From Haliclona indistincta (taxonomy: Eukaryota; Porifera; Demospongiae; Haplosclerida; Chalinidae), in assembly GCA_964017065.1 (NCBI GenBank), contig OZ024784.1, positions 2,540,598 through 2,604,597 on the forward strand: a DNA stretch of 64,000 nucleotides, written 5' to 3'. The translations under genes were made by a program, and so were the position numbers. Positions 13,491-23,605 of this stretch are shown in pieces (the first letter of the stretch is position 1; every line of letters starts with the position of its first letter). Under the pieces are notes generated by a model that saw only the letters and a list, made by a program, of their open reading frames with translations, made no database searches and was not told where the DNA came from.

Positions 13491-15240
13491 CTGTCCGTTG
13501 CCGGCATAGCGCATCGCACGCTAGAAACTAAGCGCTGATATCAGCAACACAGGTAGAAATCGCTATTTGCTCAGAACTGAATTGATAAATAATTGTTGGT
13601 TCTAAAGCTCCGTTCGTGAGTTATGGCGTGAGATGCTTACCTCGACGGCTGTTCCCGGCTATCTGGACTCCTCTAAAGACAAAACAGTTTACAGCTGACT
13701 GCCTTACAGCTAGTGAGTTCGTTTGTACTACAAAACAGCTTGGTAGGTCCAGCGAAATTCTCTCGAAGGCCTACAGCTCGAGCTTGAGCTCGCCGACTTG
13801 AGCTACAGTAGTTGCTGATGATCTAGAGTTCTCTGTAGACAAAACTATCCACAGTTGACTGCCTAGAAACTGATAAGTCACAGGATAGCAGCGTAGGACG
13901 CTACTAGTATCTCGCTCGTGTATGTGCTGTGCACTCGAATTGAACTTTATAGACACGCCCAGTTGAATTAGTGGTCAGCACTGATTGGCTTCTGATTGCG
14001 TAGTTGCAACCCACTAGCTTATTCTGCAAACAGTGCTGTACTGCAGCTTGTTGCAGCGCTCTTCAGCTTTAATTTCATCATACAGGAATTGCATTGCATA
14101 ACTATTATACTGCATTGTGATTGCTGTACAGAAAGGTATAACAGCTGCAGTTTGTTGCTGTGTATGTGAAATGGTTGCATTCCACCGAGGCATCTGCACC
14201 TTTGGTGCTTCATTAAATTATTGATTGTTGACAGTGACAACCTTATTTTGTGTTAGGTGTAAGTTGCTACATGCCTGCTAATGGAGAAACTATAGCGATC
14301 GGTACCACTCCATCAATACCTGTTGACATGTCTACTCTGCTGTTCAAGAGAGCACTCAATGATTGCATTGGTATGGGACTCTAGTCTTTGCTAGTCCTCA
14401 TTTGTTCTTTCTTCCTCAGCTACTCCTCCAGCTAAGAGGACGTGTCCTATCCATAACACAGCCAGTGTAGAAGGACTGCTTGTAATGAAGGACAATGTGA
14501 GTGAAACTGTAACACTGCTTCGAGTTGCTTCAGTGAGCTTGATTTTTTAGTCTATCCAGCTATTATCGTACTCAGAGGCACACTCTGAGCTCAGTCTCCC
14601 ACCTCACACCCTCACCTTCTCCCACACCCTCACACTTGATCCTCGTTCTATGCTGGCACACAACCCTATGGATCACGTAGTAACTGTTTTGAAAAAGTGA
14701 GCAGATTAGGTTCAACTATTGGTATGATTTTGCATCTTTGTACTCTAGGTTCTTTCCCGATCACACAGCATTGCAGATCTCTCAGTACAAACTACAGCTG
14801 AGTGGCAGTTCTGTTGCCATGGAGATCACTCAACACACACTTCAACTCTCATGGTCACATCAGGTGCTGCCTATGCATAAAAAATAAGCATAGTGATCCA
14901 CGTTTGCTTGCCAAAGAAAATTAATTGCTGCCTAGTGTTAGCTGCAGTAGGAGACTAGGAGTTCAATTTTTGTTTCCAAAAACGGGATGGCTTCCACATC
15001 ATTTTGGAATTACTGCATGGTAATCATTAATAATTATTTATTCTTCTTGTGTGGTTTCAAGCCCCAAAAAGCGGTGCCAAAAAGAATAAAGTTTTGACAC
15101 GAAAAATCATACCAAACTACCATATCTGTCATTTTATGCTGAACTGCTCCTCTATTATCTTTTTTCTTAATCTCCAGGATGATAACCTGGGATGCACTGT
15201 GTTATCAGCATTACAACGCGGCCTTAGAACACCAATGTAG
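10183..15240 (+). CDS. INTS11: Integrator complex subunit 11 (RNA endonuclease)
   Basis: This is the catalytic metallo-beta-lactamase/beta-CASP nuclease of Integrator, which cleaves snRNA 3' ends and nascent transcripts at paused polymerase (family knowledge). 22 exons sum to 1809 nt (602 aa; the human protein is 600 aa). Visible motifs: [15 protein letters not shown] at the N-terminus; the zinc ligands HFHLDH opening exon 5 (10584-10812); [24 protein letters not shown] (11008-); [22 protein letters not shown] (11326-); beta-[21 protein letters not shown]; and [10 protein letters not shown] across 12020-12118. The C-terminal region runs from CYMPANGET (14257-) to the stop. Exon 2 (10266-10277) is a 12-nt microexon. 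The intron at 11495-11545 is GC-AG. Intron 12253-14256 holds a retroelement. No catalytic residue appears lost. Confidence 0.97.
12306..12380. repeat. (TG)n microsatellite, 5' flank of LINE
   Basis: An essentially pure TG run of about 75 bp abuts the 5' end of the LINE coding fragment. A second TG run lies on the other side at 13434-13488. Confidence 0.97.
12381..13433 (+). mobile_element. 5'-truncated non-LTR retrotransposon (reverse transcriptase C-terminus plus zinc fingers)
   Basis: An open frame running to 13360 encodes the thumb/C-terminal part of a LINE reverse transcriptase. It includes FPYLGSLM, the [13 protein letters not shown] helix, [20 protein letters not shown] and [11 protein letters not shown], followed by two C2H2-like zinc-finger motifs ([19 protein letters not shown] and [13 protein letters not shown]...HRC). 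Endonuclease and palm domains are absent, so it is not autonomous. The intact frame suggests fairly recent insertion. It lies sense within an INTS11 intron between two (TG)n tracts. Confidence 0.9.
13434..13488. repeat. (TG)n microsatellite, 3' flank of LINE
   Basis: A pure TG tract of about 54 bp directly follows the LINE 3' untranslated end. Confidence 0.95.
13489..14194. mobile_element. Right part of putative TIR element hosting the LINE
   Basis: Non-coding sequence after the second TG tract, ending with ccaccgaggcat, which mirrors the sequence at 12268-12279. Read together, 12268-14194 looks like one element whose internal TG microsatellite received the LINE. The terminal repeats are only 12 bp, so this is tentative. 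Confidence 0.4.
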
Positions 15241-16078
15241 TCATGTTATCAGTTTGTGTTCTCTCTATGAGTATGTGAGATTGTACTATTAAAATCACTT
15301 TTTGACAGTTCTATAATAAGTTGCTCATAAAACTGTGGTCAGATTTGATAAATGAGATCAAAGTATACTAGACGCTCTTACTCTTACATAGCAGACTGAG
15401 AGGAAGGAAGGAGAAGATTTGCTGTCACAAGTTTAGCAGTGGAACTAATAGTATCACTGCCTGTCAGGCAGCCCATCATAATTGACAATAACAAATGATG
15501 TATTTTCTTGCAACTTGCAGGATTCTGTTTTAGCATTCCATTGACAGTTTTGACTTATTACTCTGTTGCTGTAAGTCGTTGCTGACAGGCACAAGGTGTT
15601 ATGCAAACAACAATGTCAACATTATTTATTTTTACAGTTACTTTGCAATCGTCATTTTACCTGGGTAGGGAGATTAATTTTGCTGTTTAACACAGAAGTC
15701 AGTATACTGGAAGGGAACTAAGACACCATCACTACCTGTGTTAATGTGAAGAGGGAAAACACTGATAGTGATGCATGTTATTGAAGGTCAATCTCCTTTG
15801 CTAGCTTTGAAGTTACTATTAAAAACAATAGAAGAAAAGGCATAATGATGATAGTTACGTCTGTAGTAGTGACACCTGTGAACGTTGTCAGTATAAAAAA
15901 GATATTGCATTTACGTGGCTGCATTGTTGAATTAAACACTTTACAGTCAAATCTAGCTAATGTGGAAGTTAGTTATTGCTTAATTCATACAGTGCTATAA
16001 AAGACTGTTTCTTCAAAAAAATTCTACAAAAACACTTCCAGTCCTACACAACTCTTGTCCTACATTAGTGTACAATCA
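15241..16078. other. INTS11 3' region and intergenic gap
   Basis: AT-rich sequence with poly(A)-signal-like tattaaa near 15290 and no supported open frame. The last 100 bp should hold the promoter of the small secreted gene that follows; ataaaa lies near 15998. Confidence 0.5.
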
Positions 16079-16781
16079 ATGGCGTACTCATTGTGGATTT
16101 GTATAACTGTTCTAGTCTCACTAGTTGCAAGTGCTCCATCACCACCTGTGAGCAGTATCCAACAAGATCTTAAGTTGCTCTTGGACATCATGAAAATATA
16201 CACTGTACGGACATTTATCTTTCATGTCATTCATCACTGTATACTATGTCACTTTTGTGCACAGAAACTTCAAGTCAACAGAGTTATAGTCACTAGGAAT
16301 GAGGCAATGAAATCGGAGCAGGAGATCATTGTGAAAGAGTTTGATCAACTGCTCAGATACTCCTCTGATATTGACAGTGTAGTGGAGGAGGAAGTAGAGA
16401 ATGCATCTCTCCCTCTGCTTGCTACTAAGACCATTGTTGATCTCACATTGAATCAATCTTTACACTGGGTATGTATGTCTATCATTGATTTACCAGAAAA
16501 ACCATTGATTTTTCACTGCATTTTAGCTAAAAGGATCATTAGGAGCCGAGGTAACTAAACCTTCTCTCAAACAAACTGCTCTAAATCTTGATCTGGTAAA
16601 CCTGTCAGGTGAACTGAGCCGTAAGCTCCGCAATCCCAAGAACCCATCATCTATCGATAGTCCAGTGCATTGCCGACGCATTGCCAATACAGTGATGGGC
16701 ACAATAGACCAAGCTACCAAGTGTCATATCCTCGAATTAGTGTCTCCATACTGTGCTTACCTTGTGTCCTGTTTATCATGA
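16079..16781 (+). CDS. Small secreted protein of unknown family
   Basis: Three exons (16079-16204, 16265-16468, 16527-16781) sum to 585 nt (194 aa). The N-terminus is a clear signal peptide, MAYSLWICITVLVSLVASA, with cleavage probably before PSPP. The mature part is mostly helical and charged, with an acidic stretch VVEEEVENA and four cysteines near the C-terminus. The start was taken at the Met opening the signal sequence rather than the in-frame Met 24 nt upstream. Exon 2 keeps a full open frame through phase-consistent splice sites. I do not recognise the family; a lineage-specific secreted factor is plausible. Confidence 0.6.
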
Positions 16782-17028
16782 CACAATAACCATTCAATGT
16801 CAAAATTCTAACTCTGATCAAAAATTAAATGTAAATTATTATAATTATAAGACGTCGTTTGACAATAAATTTTTAACAATTATTATAGAAAATCAACAAT
16901 GCACGAACATGTGCAAGTTAAGAAACAGAACATAGAGCAATCTAGTCATGTACAGGAGTCTGGTCATGTATTGACAGAACACAAGACAGTGCGTAACAAC
17001 ATGCTTATGTTGGATTCATCAGTCTCTC
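16782..17028. other. Convergent intergenic gap
   Basis: About 250 bp of AT-rich sequence lies between two convergent gene ends. An aataaa lies near 16864 on the + strand. No gene is seen. Confidence 0.5.
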
Positions 17029-17753
17029 TCAGTTATTTGTATTAATGTTTTGCTGTGCTGGCGTCCTGGTTCGACAAAACAAAGCAAGTCCTCTTGCAAA
17101 TAGGAATAGACCTGCGCAGAGATCATAGTGAGAGTATTACACATTATCATTGTCTTACCAAAGAATGCAAAGACCCAGAACATTATCCTCAGTAGAGTGT
17201 AGTAGCGTGTCATGCACAGTTCATGTTCATGTACTGCATAATGTTGATAAGGTGCACACATGCTGCCTACCATCCTGCTGAATGCTAATGGATTGAACTG
17301 AGGAGAGATGAGAAATATCAAACCATGACACTGATGTTTACTAAACTGTGGTCATAACAAAGACTCTGTGTACAATACTGAAGCTACTAGTATCGTCATG
17401 TAGCTACTAGTATTGTCATGTAGCTACTAGTATTGTCATGTAGCTACTAGTATCGTCATGTAGCTACTAGTATTGTCATGTAGCTACTAGTATCGTCATG
17501 TAGCTACTAGTATCGTCATGTAGCTACTAGTATCGTCATGTAGCTACTAGTATCGTCATATAGCTACTAGTATCGTCATGTAGCTACTAGTATTGTCATG
17601 TAGCTACTAGTATCGTCAAGTAACATACCTCGAAGTACACAACTTTTATAATGAGAGATAATCCCAGACCAGCAGCAGCACCAGATTGGGCAGCTACAGT
17701 AGAGGCCAGACAGCAGGCTATCAAATAACCAAACCAACTGAAGAAGAAACATC

Positions 17754-17819
<66 letters not shown>

Positions 17820-18493
17820 ATTAGCATCACATGTTTCAATACGGACTGTATCCTTACCCAAAAAGAAAAGAATAAACTCAAGACTTGATCCATATGATTG
17901 TTCCTGGAGAGGTTGATTGCTGACTACAATCCTCACCATCCCATCATCTCTGTTAGTGTACTCTAGCACTCCATCCTTCTACAACAACAATAATTAGCAC
18001 CATGACATGTCAACTGTACCTGACTGTACTGATTCCAGTCTTACCTCGTATTTTTCAGACTGTGCATATGTTGGTAGAGGCATAGCTGATGGTGATGGAG
18101 GGAACATGGTGGTTGGGGGTGGAGCAACCGGGACTATTATCGAAAAGAATCGAATCACATTAATCATACACATCTATGCTAAGCTTATACTATATATAAT
18201 ATATATATATATACCAACCCATTATACATCCTGTGCCTACTATTATACCTGGTTTTTTTAGCTGTGGCTCATAAGGAGGTGGTGGAATGGACGGATACAG
18301 ATCTTCTAAACTCTTTTCCTGGCTAGCTGCCGGTTGTTGGGGCTGTGACTCTACTTCATCAGCCTTTAGGATAGAGGAACACCAACTTAACATCTCGCAC
18401 AACGGTGATCGGCTAAAAGTTTATCTATGGTCTAACGAGTTATCTTACCAACAATGGCTTTCTTTCTTCGGTTTGCTGTTCTTTGTCCGCCAT
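17029..18493 (-). CDS. NDFIP1: NEDD4 family-interacting protein (NDFIP-like)
   Basis: A three-pass endosomal/Golgi adaptor that uses PY motifs to recruit and activate NEDD4-family ubiquitin ligases (family knowledge). Seven exons (18449-18493, 18249-18363, 18045-18133, 17858-17978, 17629-17753, 17159-17297, 17029-17111) give 717 nt (238 aa). The N-terminal cytosolic part is Pro/Gln-rich with IPPPPYEP and PLPTYAQ PY-type motifs. Then come three hydrophobic segments: LEFILFFLGCFFFSWFGYLI, AAAGLGLSLIIKVV, and LRIMFWVFAFFGLFLFARG. Order and spacing match NDFIP1/2; which paralog it corresponds to is undecidable, and a single pre-duplication gene is likely. It diverges from RFC3, with a transposon inserted in the shared upstream region. 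Confidence 0.88.
17382..17620. repeat. 20-bp tandem repeat in NDFIP intron
   Basis: About eleven head-to-tail copies of tagctactagtatcgtcatg, differing mainly at one C/T position. It sits in the intron 17298-17628 and ends next to the exon 5 donor. Confidence 0.95.
17755..17817. repeat. (GA)n microsatellite acting as intron polypyrimidine tract
   Basis: A pure GA run (CT on the coding strand) leads directly into the acceptor of NDFIP exon 5 at 17753. It occupies most of the 104-bp intron. Confidence 0.95.
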
Positions 18494-18653
18494 CTGTGGC
18501 TTGTTCACAATGTATAAAGGAGGGACAGAAAGTCACTGCTGACTCAACTGGTGACTTCCCTTCAACAATCGCGCATCGACTGACAAGTAAGCTTACTCAC
18601 GTGAGTAACAATCATTAGACACGTGATCAGTCTGGGTCTCTGACTCTGCGGTT
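18494..18653. promoter_or_regulatory. Left half of split NDFIP/RFC3 bidirectional promoter
   Basis: 160 bp from the NDFIP start codon to the left terminus of the large TIR element. With 23544-23605 on the other side, the pre-insertion spacing between the two start codons would have been about 222 bp. Confidence 0.5.
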
Positions 18654-18727
18654 AGGGTAGCGCTAGGTACAGTGTCTATGTCGCATTACATCACCATTAC
18701 GTATGGTAACGTGACGTTGTGTTTAAC

Positions 18728-19572
18728 CATAGATACAATATACTCACAGGGATTAGCAACGGACAGGAATTTCAACTACATCCGTGTTACGGGTTAAATT
18801 TCCAACGTGTTAGAGCACAGCGTGCGAAGAGTAGTGCCCGCCAAATAGCATGGCTTGACAAATCGCGTGTGTGGGTAGGACTGCTGTAACGCGAAGGCAG
18901 GAAAATTGTCAGTACAACGAAGGATTCAAAGCACGAGAAAACCAATGTTAAAAGCAAGATCTTCTTTCGGCGCAGTTATTCTCATAGAACAGCCTTTCTT
19001 CTCGAGGATAAACTGAAAACAAGATCAGCCAGAGTGTATCTATTGTCAGAAGAGGTACAGAAAAACCCGTACCGTACGGCTGAACGGCTCAGTTTGTCTA
19101 GTGCGCTAGCGCTACACTGTGTGAGATCGAGAATAGAAACTGCGCTATTCTCACGAGGACATGTACGAACTAACATGTTATCAGCAAAGAATGGACCGAA
19201 GCACAGCTAAAACCTAGTAACAGGTACAGAACCACTTTTCAGCAAAGTAAACAAGCTGCTTGTCAGCGTTTTACAACGCTTGTAGGGCAACCAACAACCA
19301 CTTCGCCGGTTAGCGATCAAAACGAAACAGTACTCAAGTCGCCTTTACTATCAAAGTGTAGACAGAACGTTCTAGTCAATCACCAGAGCTCGACATCGTG
19401 CCCAGCCAGTGACTCTTCTTAGCACGGTCGTCAAGAGCTAGCTTAGCAACGAGCTCGTTGCAAGGCAACGTTTAATGTTTAACCCGTAACGAGGATGTAA
19501 AATCAGCTCGTAATACAAAATGTATTGGAATGCGCACGCGTTGCTAATCCCTGTTGGTATACTGTATCTATG
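18728..19572. mobile_element. 845-bp TIR element, copy 1
   Basis: The termini catagatacaatatactcac and ...gtatactgtatctatg form inverted repeats extending about 38 bp to ggattagcaac/gttgctaatcc. It is flanked by a 7-bp direct target duplication, gtttaac (18721-18727 and 19573-19579). Copy 2 at 22679-23523 has the same length and looks almost identical. It encodes no recognisable transposase and is therefore non-autonomous. The superfamily is uncertain. Confidence 0.9.
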
Positions 19573-19696
19573 GTTTAACCCCGCCCCTAAACGTGACGTT
19601 GGATTTAGTAAGCCCGCCCCTAAACCACACCTTTTGTCAAGAAGAAACAAGTTCTAAGAGTCTGAGATCAAGTCAACTGTCAATGGAGGCAACTAG

Positions 19697-19985
19697 GATT
19701 ACTGGAGCTTGGAGAGGTGGTGCCTGGTCCCTGTACGGTACAATGCTGTCATGGTGATCTCTTGTGCTGCTATGATCTGAGCGCGGATCTCGAGTGTCTG
19801 AACCGCCGGTGGCAGACCTGACAAAGGTAAAGCTATGTTAGGGCTGCTGTTGTTGGTAGACTGCTGTACATGCTCAGAGTAGGATACACTCTGGTCTAAC
19901 GAGTATGTCTCATACTTAGAGTAGTTGTCTTGAATGTAGTGTTGTAGTAACTGCCGTAGATCTGTGTGGTGGGTGTCAGTCTAAT
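19697..19985 (-). other. Unassigned open frame inside the transposon
   Basis: About 95 codons open on the minus strand, from a possible acceptor (ttag near 19985) to a stop near 19697. The translation looks protein-like and low in repeats, with stretches such as DLRQLLQHYIQDNYSKYETY and GLPPAVQTLEIRAQIIAAQE. It has no Met start and no family I recognise. It could be a captured host exon, a transposase remnant, or chance. Confidence 0.3.
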
Positions 19986-20203
19986 GTATCCAATACTATT
20001 TTGATCATGATAAATCAGTTCTTGATCGACTGATCTGCTCCAAAATGCGCTCTTGATTTCTTGACTCTTGTTGTTAGGCGATCTAGATCCATTAATATTG
20101 ATTTCAATTTGATCCCAGTCGCGGCCGCAAGTACAGGGTACATTTTACCCCTGTCAGTACAATATATCTGATGGGAACATGCTCTGAAGAAGCAGTTCCC
20201 AGA

Positions 20204-20344
20204 CACCACCAGCATCTTGGATGATTTCTTGTATTATCAGTTACGCAAGTGTCACAATGTCACTGGTGACGGGAACATGCTAAGACACTTTGTGACACTT
20301 GCGTGACTGATAATACAAGAAATCATCCAAGATGCTGGTGGTGT
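20204..20344. repeat. Long hairpin (inverted repeat, arms about 60 bp)
   Basis: acaccaccagcatcttggat at 20204 is mirrored by atccaagatgctggtggtgt ending at 20344. The arms pair through tcttgtattatcag and gcaagtgtcac, with a short loop near 20262-20282. It lies within the large TIR element. Confidence 0.9.
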
Positions 20345-21082
20345 AGAAGCAATCAAATGTATGGGGAGGCAAGAGAAATTTGCCACTGCCTATTCCCTGT
20401 AAACATTAATTTTAGAATCACTATTGTTATTGTTACAAACAAAGACCTGTCTGTAGTATCTCCTCTTTTGATAATTTTTTGGCTACTTGGTCATGTGACA
20501 TGTGTTTTGGGTTACTTGGTCATGTGTCATAATGACATGTGCTACGAATGTCTTGTCGATTTGGGTAGTATGCTCAGTTGAGGTGAGAGGGAATGTGATT
20601 GATAATACCTTTAGATATGTGTTGTGGGTATTAATTCAGACTCCACCCAATTTTTAATTGTCAACATAAGTGCTACCTGTCTTAAGTTAGCCTCCTCCCC
20701 AGGCCCCACCTTTTAATTAATTTACAATTACCGAGAGAGGGCCTGGTAACACTGACGACAAAAAACTGTCCCGAGTACCTCACAAAATCGTGAGCAGGTT
20801 TCAGCGCGCGAAATCCATCGCACACTTTTGTTTGACATACAACGTAACTGTTCTTATACGTAAGTTCACCAAGGCTGCTCTGCTGCATTAATCTTTGTTT
20901 CATAACTTTCATTCCATTGTGGCTTATCTCAGTAGTACTAGGATGCTCTTTGTGTGCTAAAAAAACAGCGAAAATGAACAGACATAGGCTTACGTGGCCG
21001 ACAGTTTTTGTCGCGAGTGTAACAGGCTATCAAACCTCGATTGTTAATAATGAGAGGGGTGTGGCCTGTGGAGTTTAGCAAA

Positions 21083-21636
21083 GATATTATATTACCTACG
21101 GACTGGGATTGGACACTAGCTCACGTGAGCGCATAGTAACAATACATTTTTCTGTGTACACTTCGCGTTGCGCTTTACCTAAATGCCGTAATACATTAGC
21201 GAGCAGAAAGTCGTGAACTTTGTGTACCTCTACTGCAAATACGCACTATTTTTAATGTACGCTGTTGCTTTATAATTGTTATTCACGTTGATCGATATGG
21301 CGTAGGCATGTTATTCGGCGCTTAGGGCGATCCTGCAGTGCAGAATTCATACTTGCTAGTGACCTTTTTTGTGTACCTCTGGACACAACATGATGAATAT
21401 CCGAATAAATTCTATGCCTTAGAGCTACTGTTCAATGATTCGAATATGGTTTAGGCTATAATCTGTTTGCAGACAAAACGTTATCTTGTCACAAAACGCC
21501 TTTGATTTGGGCAGTTTTTGTATTAGGTAATACTGTAACCATGCTGAACCACGCTGTATCCAAGGGCAAAATTCACTTCCGGCGCAACGCGGAGAGTACA
21601 CGGTGTCCAATCCCAGTCTGTAGGCAATATAATATC
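21083..21636. mobile_element. 554-bp TIR element nested in the large transposon
   Basis: The left end gatattatattacctacgga (21083-) and right end ...gtaggcaatataatatc (to 21636) form about 34-bp imperfect inverted repeats that include gggattggacac/gtgtccaatccc. There is no coding content. Confidence 0.75.
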
Positions 21637-22678
21637 AATGGTCTTACGTATACTTGCTGTATTTGTGATTTGACCTTCTCCTCAATCTCAGGAAGTGGGC
21701 AAAGATTTTGAAAGTCAACAGCTGAGGAAGGGACATGTTGCTAATGAAGTGACAAACGAGGTATCTTGACTTCTGCTATCTCGCTGCCATTCTCAAGCAA
21801 AAGAAGACTGACGACACAGGTGAATTTTGGCAGGGCATCCCATACATTTACCCAGAGCACTTTAACACTTCAGTGGATTTCTATTCTCAGATTTGAATCC
21901 CCCCTTACCGCCATGATGTGGTAAGGTGGGACTCAAAGTCTCCCTTACCACCACGATAGCAGTGGTACGTCTGGTTGTACTGAACTTGGTAGCTAAGTAC
22001 CTTGTCATGATAATTAATCTGGTCGTGATTCCCATTTTTACTGTGGTTTGTTTACCTTGCCTAATGGAGTACCATGTTGATGTTTGTAGCTGAGAAGTGT
22101 TCAGCCATGTATCCTACGCAGTAGGTGTGTAGTGATCTAAGTACCCAGTAGCATACATGTTATCTTCTCTACTTTCTTCCTCCTGTACAGGTTGTTCTAC
22201 TGTAAGACCACTCAACTGTTCAGAGCATTTGGGAATTTCATGTGCCTGGCACTTTGTTTTACACAAGAGTCCTCATCTTGGACCTTGAAACATTTATTTT
22301 GTTAATGTCATTAAGTTGCTTGTGCTGCAGTTCTCTTCTGCATTTACTGACTGTGTTCCCCTTATTCAAGCATTCACTGCAAACCTGCACATTATCTCTT
22401 TGATGTTGTTGTTGTACACGACACTACTCTATTGATCTCTTAGTGCATGCACAGGAAATACACTTGTTAAGGATTTAGCACTGCAAATTCATTACCTGAA
22501 GGACTTGCTTATGTACAGCTCATGGTAACCAGAAGGCATTATTAACTATTATACTATGCACTAACAAGTAACAATAGCCTATCGCGCGCAAAATCAAATC
22601 ATCACGTGCGCGTAACTACGTCATTGAACGTCACGTTACCATACGTAATGGTGATGTAATGCGACATAGACACTGTAC

Positions 22679-23523
22679 CATAGATACAATATACTCACAG
22701 GGATTAGCAACGGACAGGAATTTCAACTACATCCGTGTTACGGGTTAAATTTCCAACGTGTTAGAGCACAGCGTGCGAAGAGTAGTGCCCGCCAAATAGC
22801 ATGGCTTGACAAATCGCGTGTGTGGGTAGGACTGCTGTAACGCGAAGGCAGGAAAATTGTCAGTACAACGAAGGATTCAAAGCACGAGAAAACCAATGTT
22901 AAAAGCAAGATCTTCTTTCGGCGCAGTTATTCTCATAGAACAGCCTTTCTTCTCGAGGATAAACTGAAAACAAGATCAGCCAGAGTGTATCTATTGTCAG
23001 AAGAGGTACAGAAAAACCCGTACCGTACGGCTGAACGGCTCAGTTTGTCTAGTGCGCTAGCGCTACACTGTGTGAGATCGAGAATAGAAACTGCGCTATT
23101 CTCACGAGGACATGTACGAACTAACATGTTATCAGCAAAGAATGGACCGAAGCACAGCTAAAACCTAGTAACAGGTACAGAACCACTTTTCAGCAAAGTA
23201 AACAAGCTGCTTGTCAGCGTTTTACAACGCTTGTAGGGCAACCAACAACCACTTCGCCGGTTAGCGATCAAAACGAAACAGTACTCAAGTCGCCTTTACT
23301 ATCAAAGTGTAGACAGAACGTTCTAGTCAATCACCAGAGCTCGACATCGTGCCCAGCCAGTGACTCTTCTTAGCACGGTCGTCAAGAGCTAGCTTAGCAA
23401 CGAGCTCGTTGCAAGGCAACGTTTAATGTTTAACCCGTAACGAGGATGTAAAATCAGCTCGTAATACAAAATGTATTGGAATGCGCACGCGTTGCTAATC
23501 CCTGTTGGTATACTGTATCTATG
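22679..23523. mobile_element. 845-bp TIR element, copy 2, inserted in a TIR
   Basis: Same family as 18728-19572. It is flanked by the 7-bp duplication actgtac (22672-22678 and 23524-23530). The duplicated target lies inside the right terminal repeat of the larger element, so this insertion is younger than that element. Confidence 0.92.
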
Positions 23524-23605
23524 ACTGTACCTAGCGCTACCCTTTTTTTTATTACAGACTGAAACTTTTCGCGCGCGCGGGTAAAATCAAGCTTTGTACA
23601 TTGCC

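Larger units (their letters stand above)
12253..14256 (+). other. Repeat-filled INTS11 intron
   Basis: The donor follows codon fragment TTT G at 12252 and the acceptor precedes 14257. Skipping the intron rejoins HQEFG to VSCYMPANG, as expected for INTS11. The content is a possible terminal-inverted-repeat element (atgcctcggtgg at 12268-12279, ccaccgaggcat at 14182-14193), two (TG)n tracts, and a LINE fragment between them. Confidence 0.85.
18654..23543. mobile_element. Large non-autonomous DNA transposon with 65-bp TIRs, itself hit by two insertions
   Basis: The left terminus 18654-18718 (agggtagcgctaggtacagt...) is the reverse complement of 22627-22678 joined to 23531-23543. The right TIR is interrupted by a second element. 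No transposase domain was recognised inside. The interior holds an 845-bp element copy, an open frame on the minus strand near 19697-19985, a hairpin (20204-20344) and another TIR element (21083-21636). A target duplication is not clear (left flank ...ggtt, right flank tttt...). Confidence 0.75.

Noticed and set aside
14014..14240. Overlapping minus-strand ORFs in the INTS11 intron
   Set aside because: They lie in repeat sequence, have no splice partners, and two frames overlap without similarity to any protein.
18982..19176. 64-aa minus-strand ORF present twice (also 22933-23127)
   Set aside because: It is repeated only because both lie in the 845-bp TIR element. It is short, with no domain; probably chance within a non-autonomous transposon.
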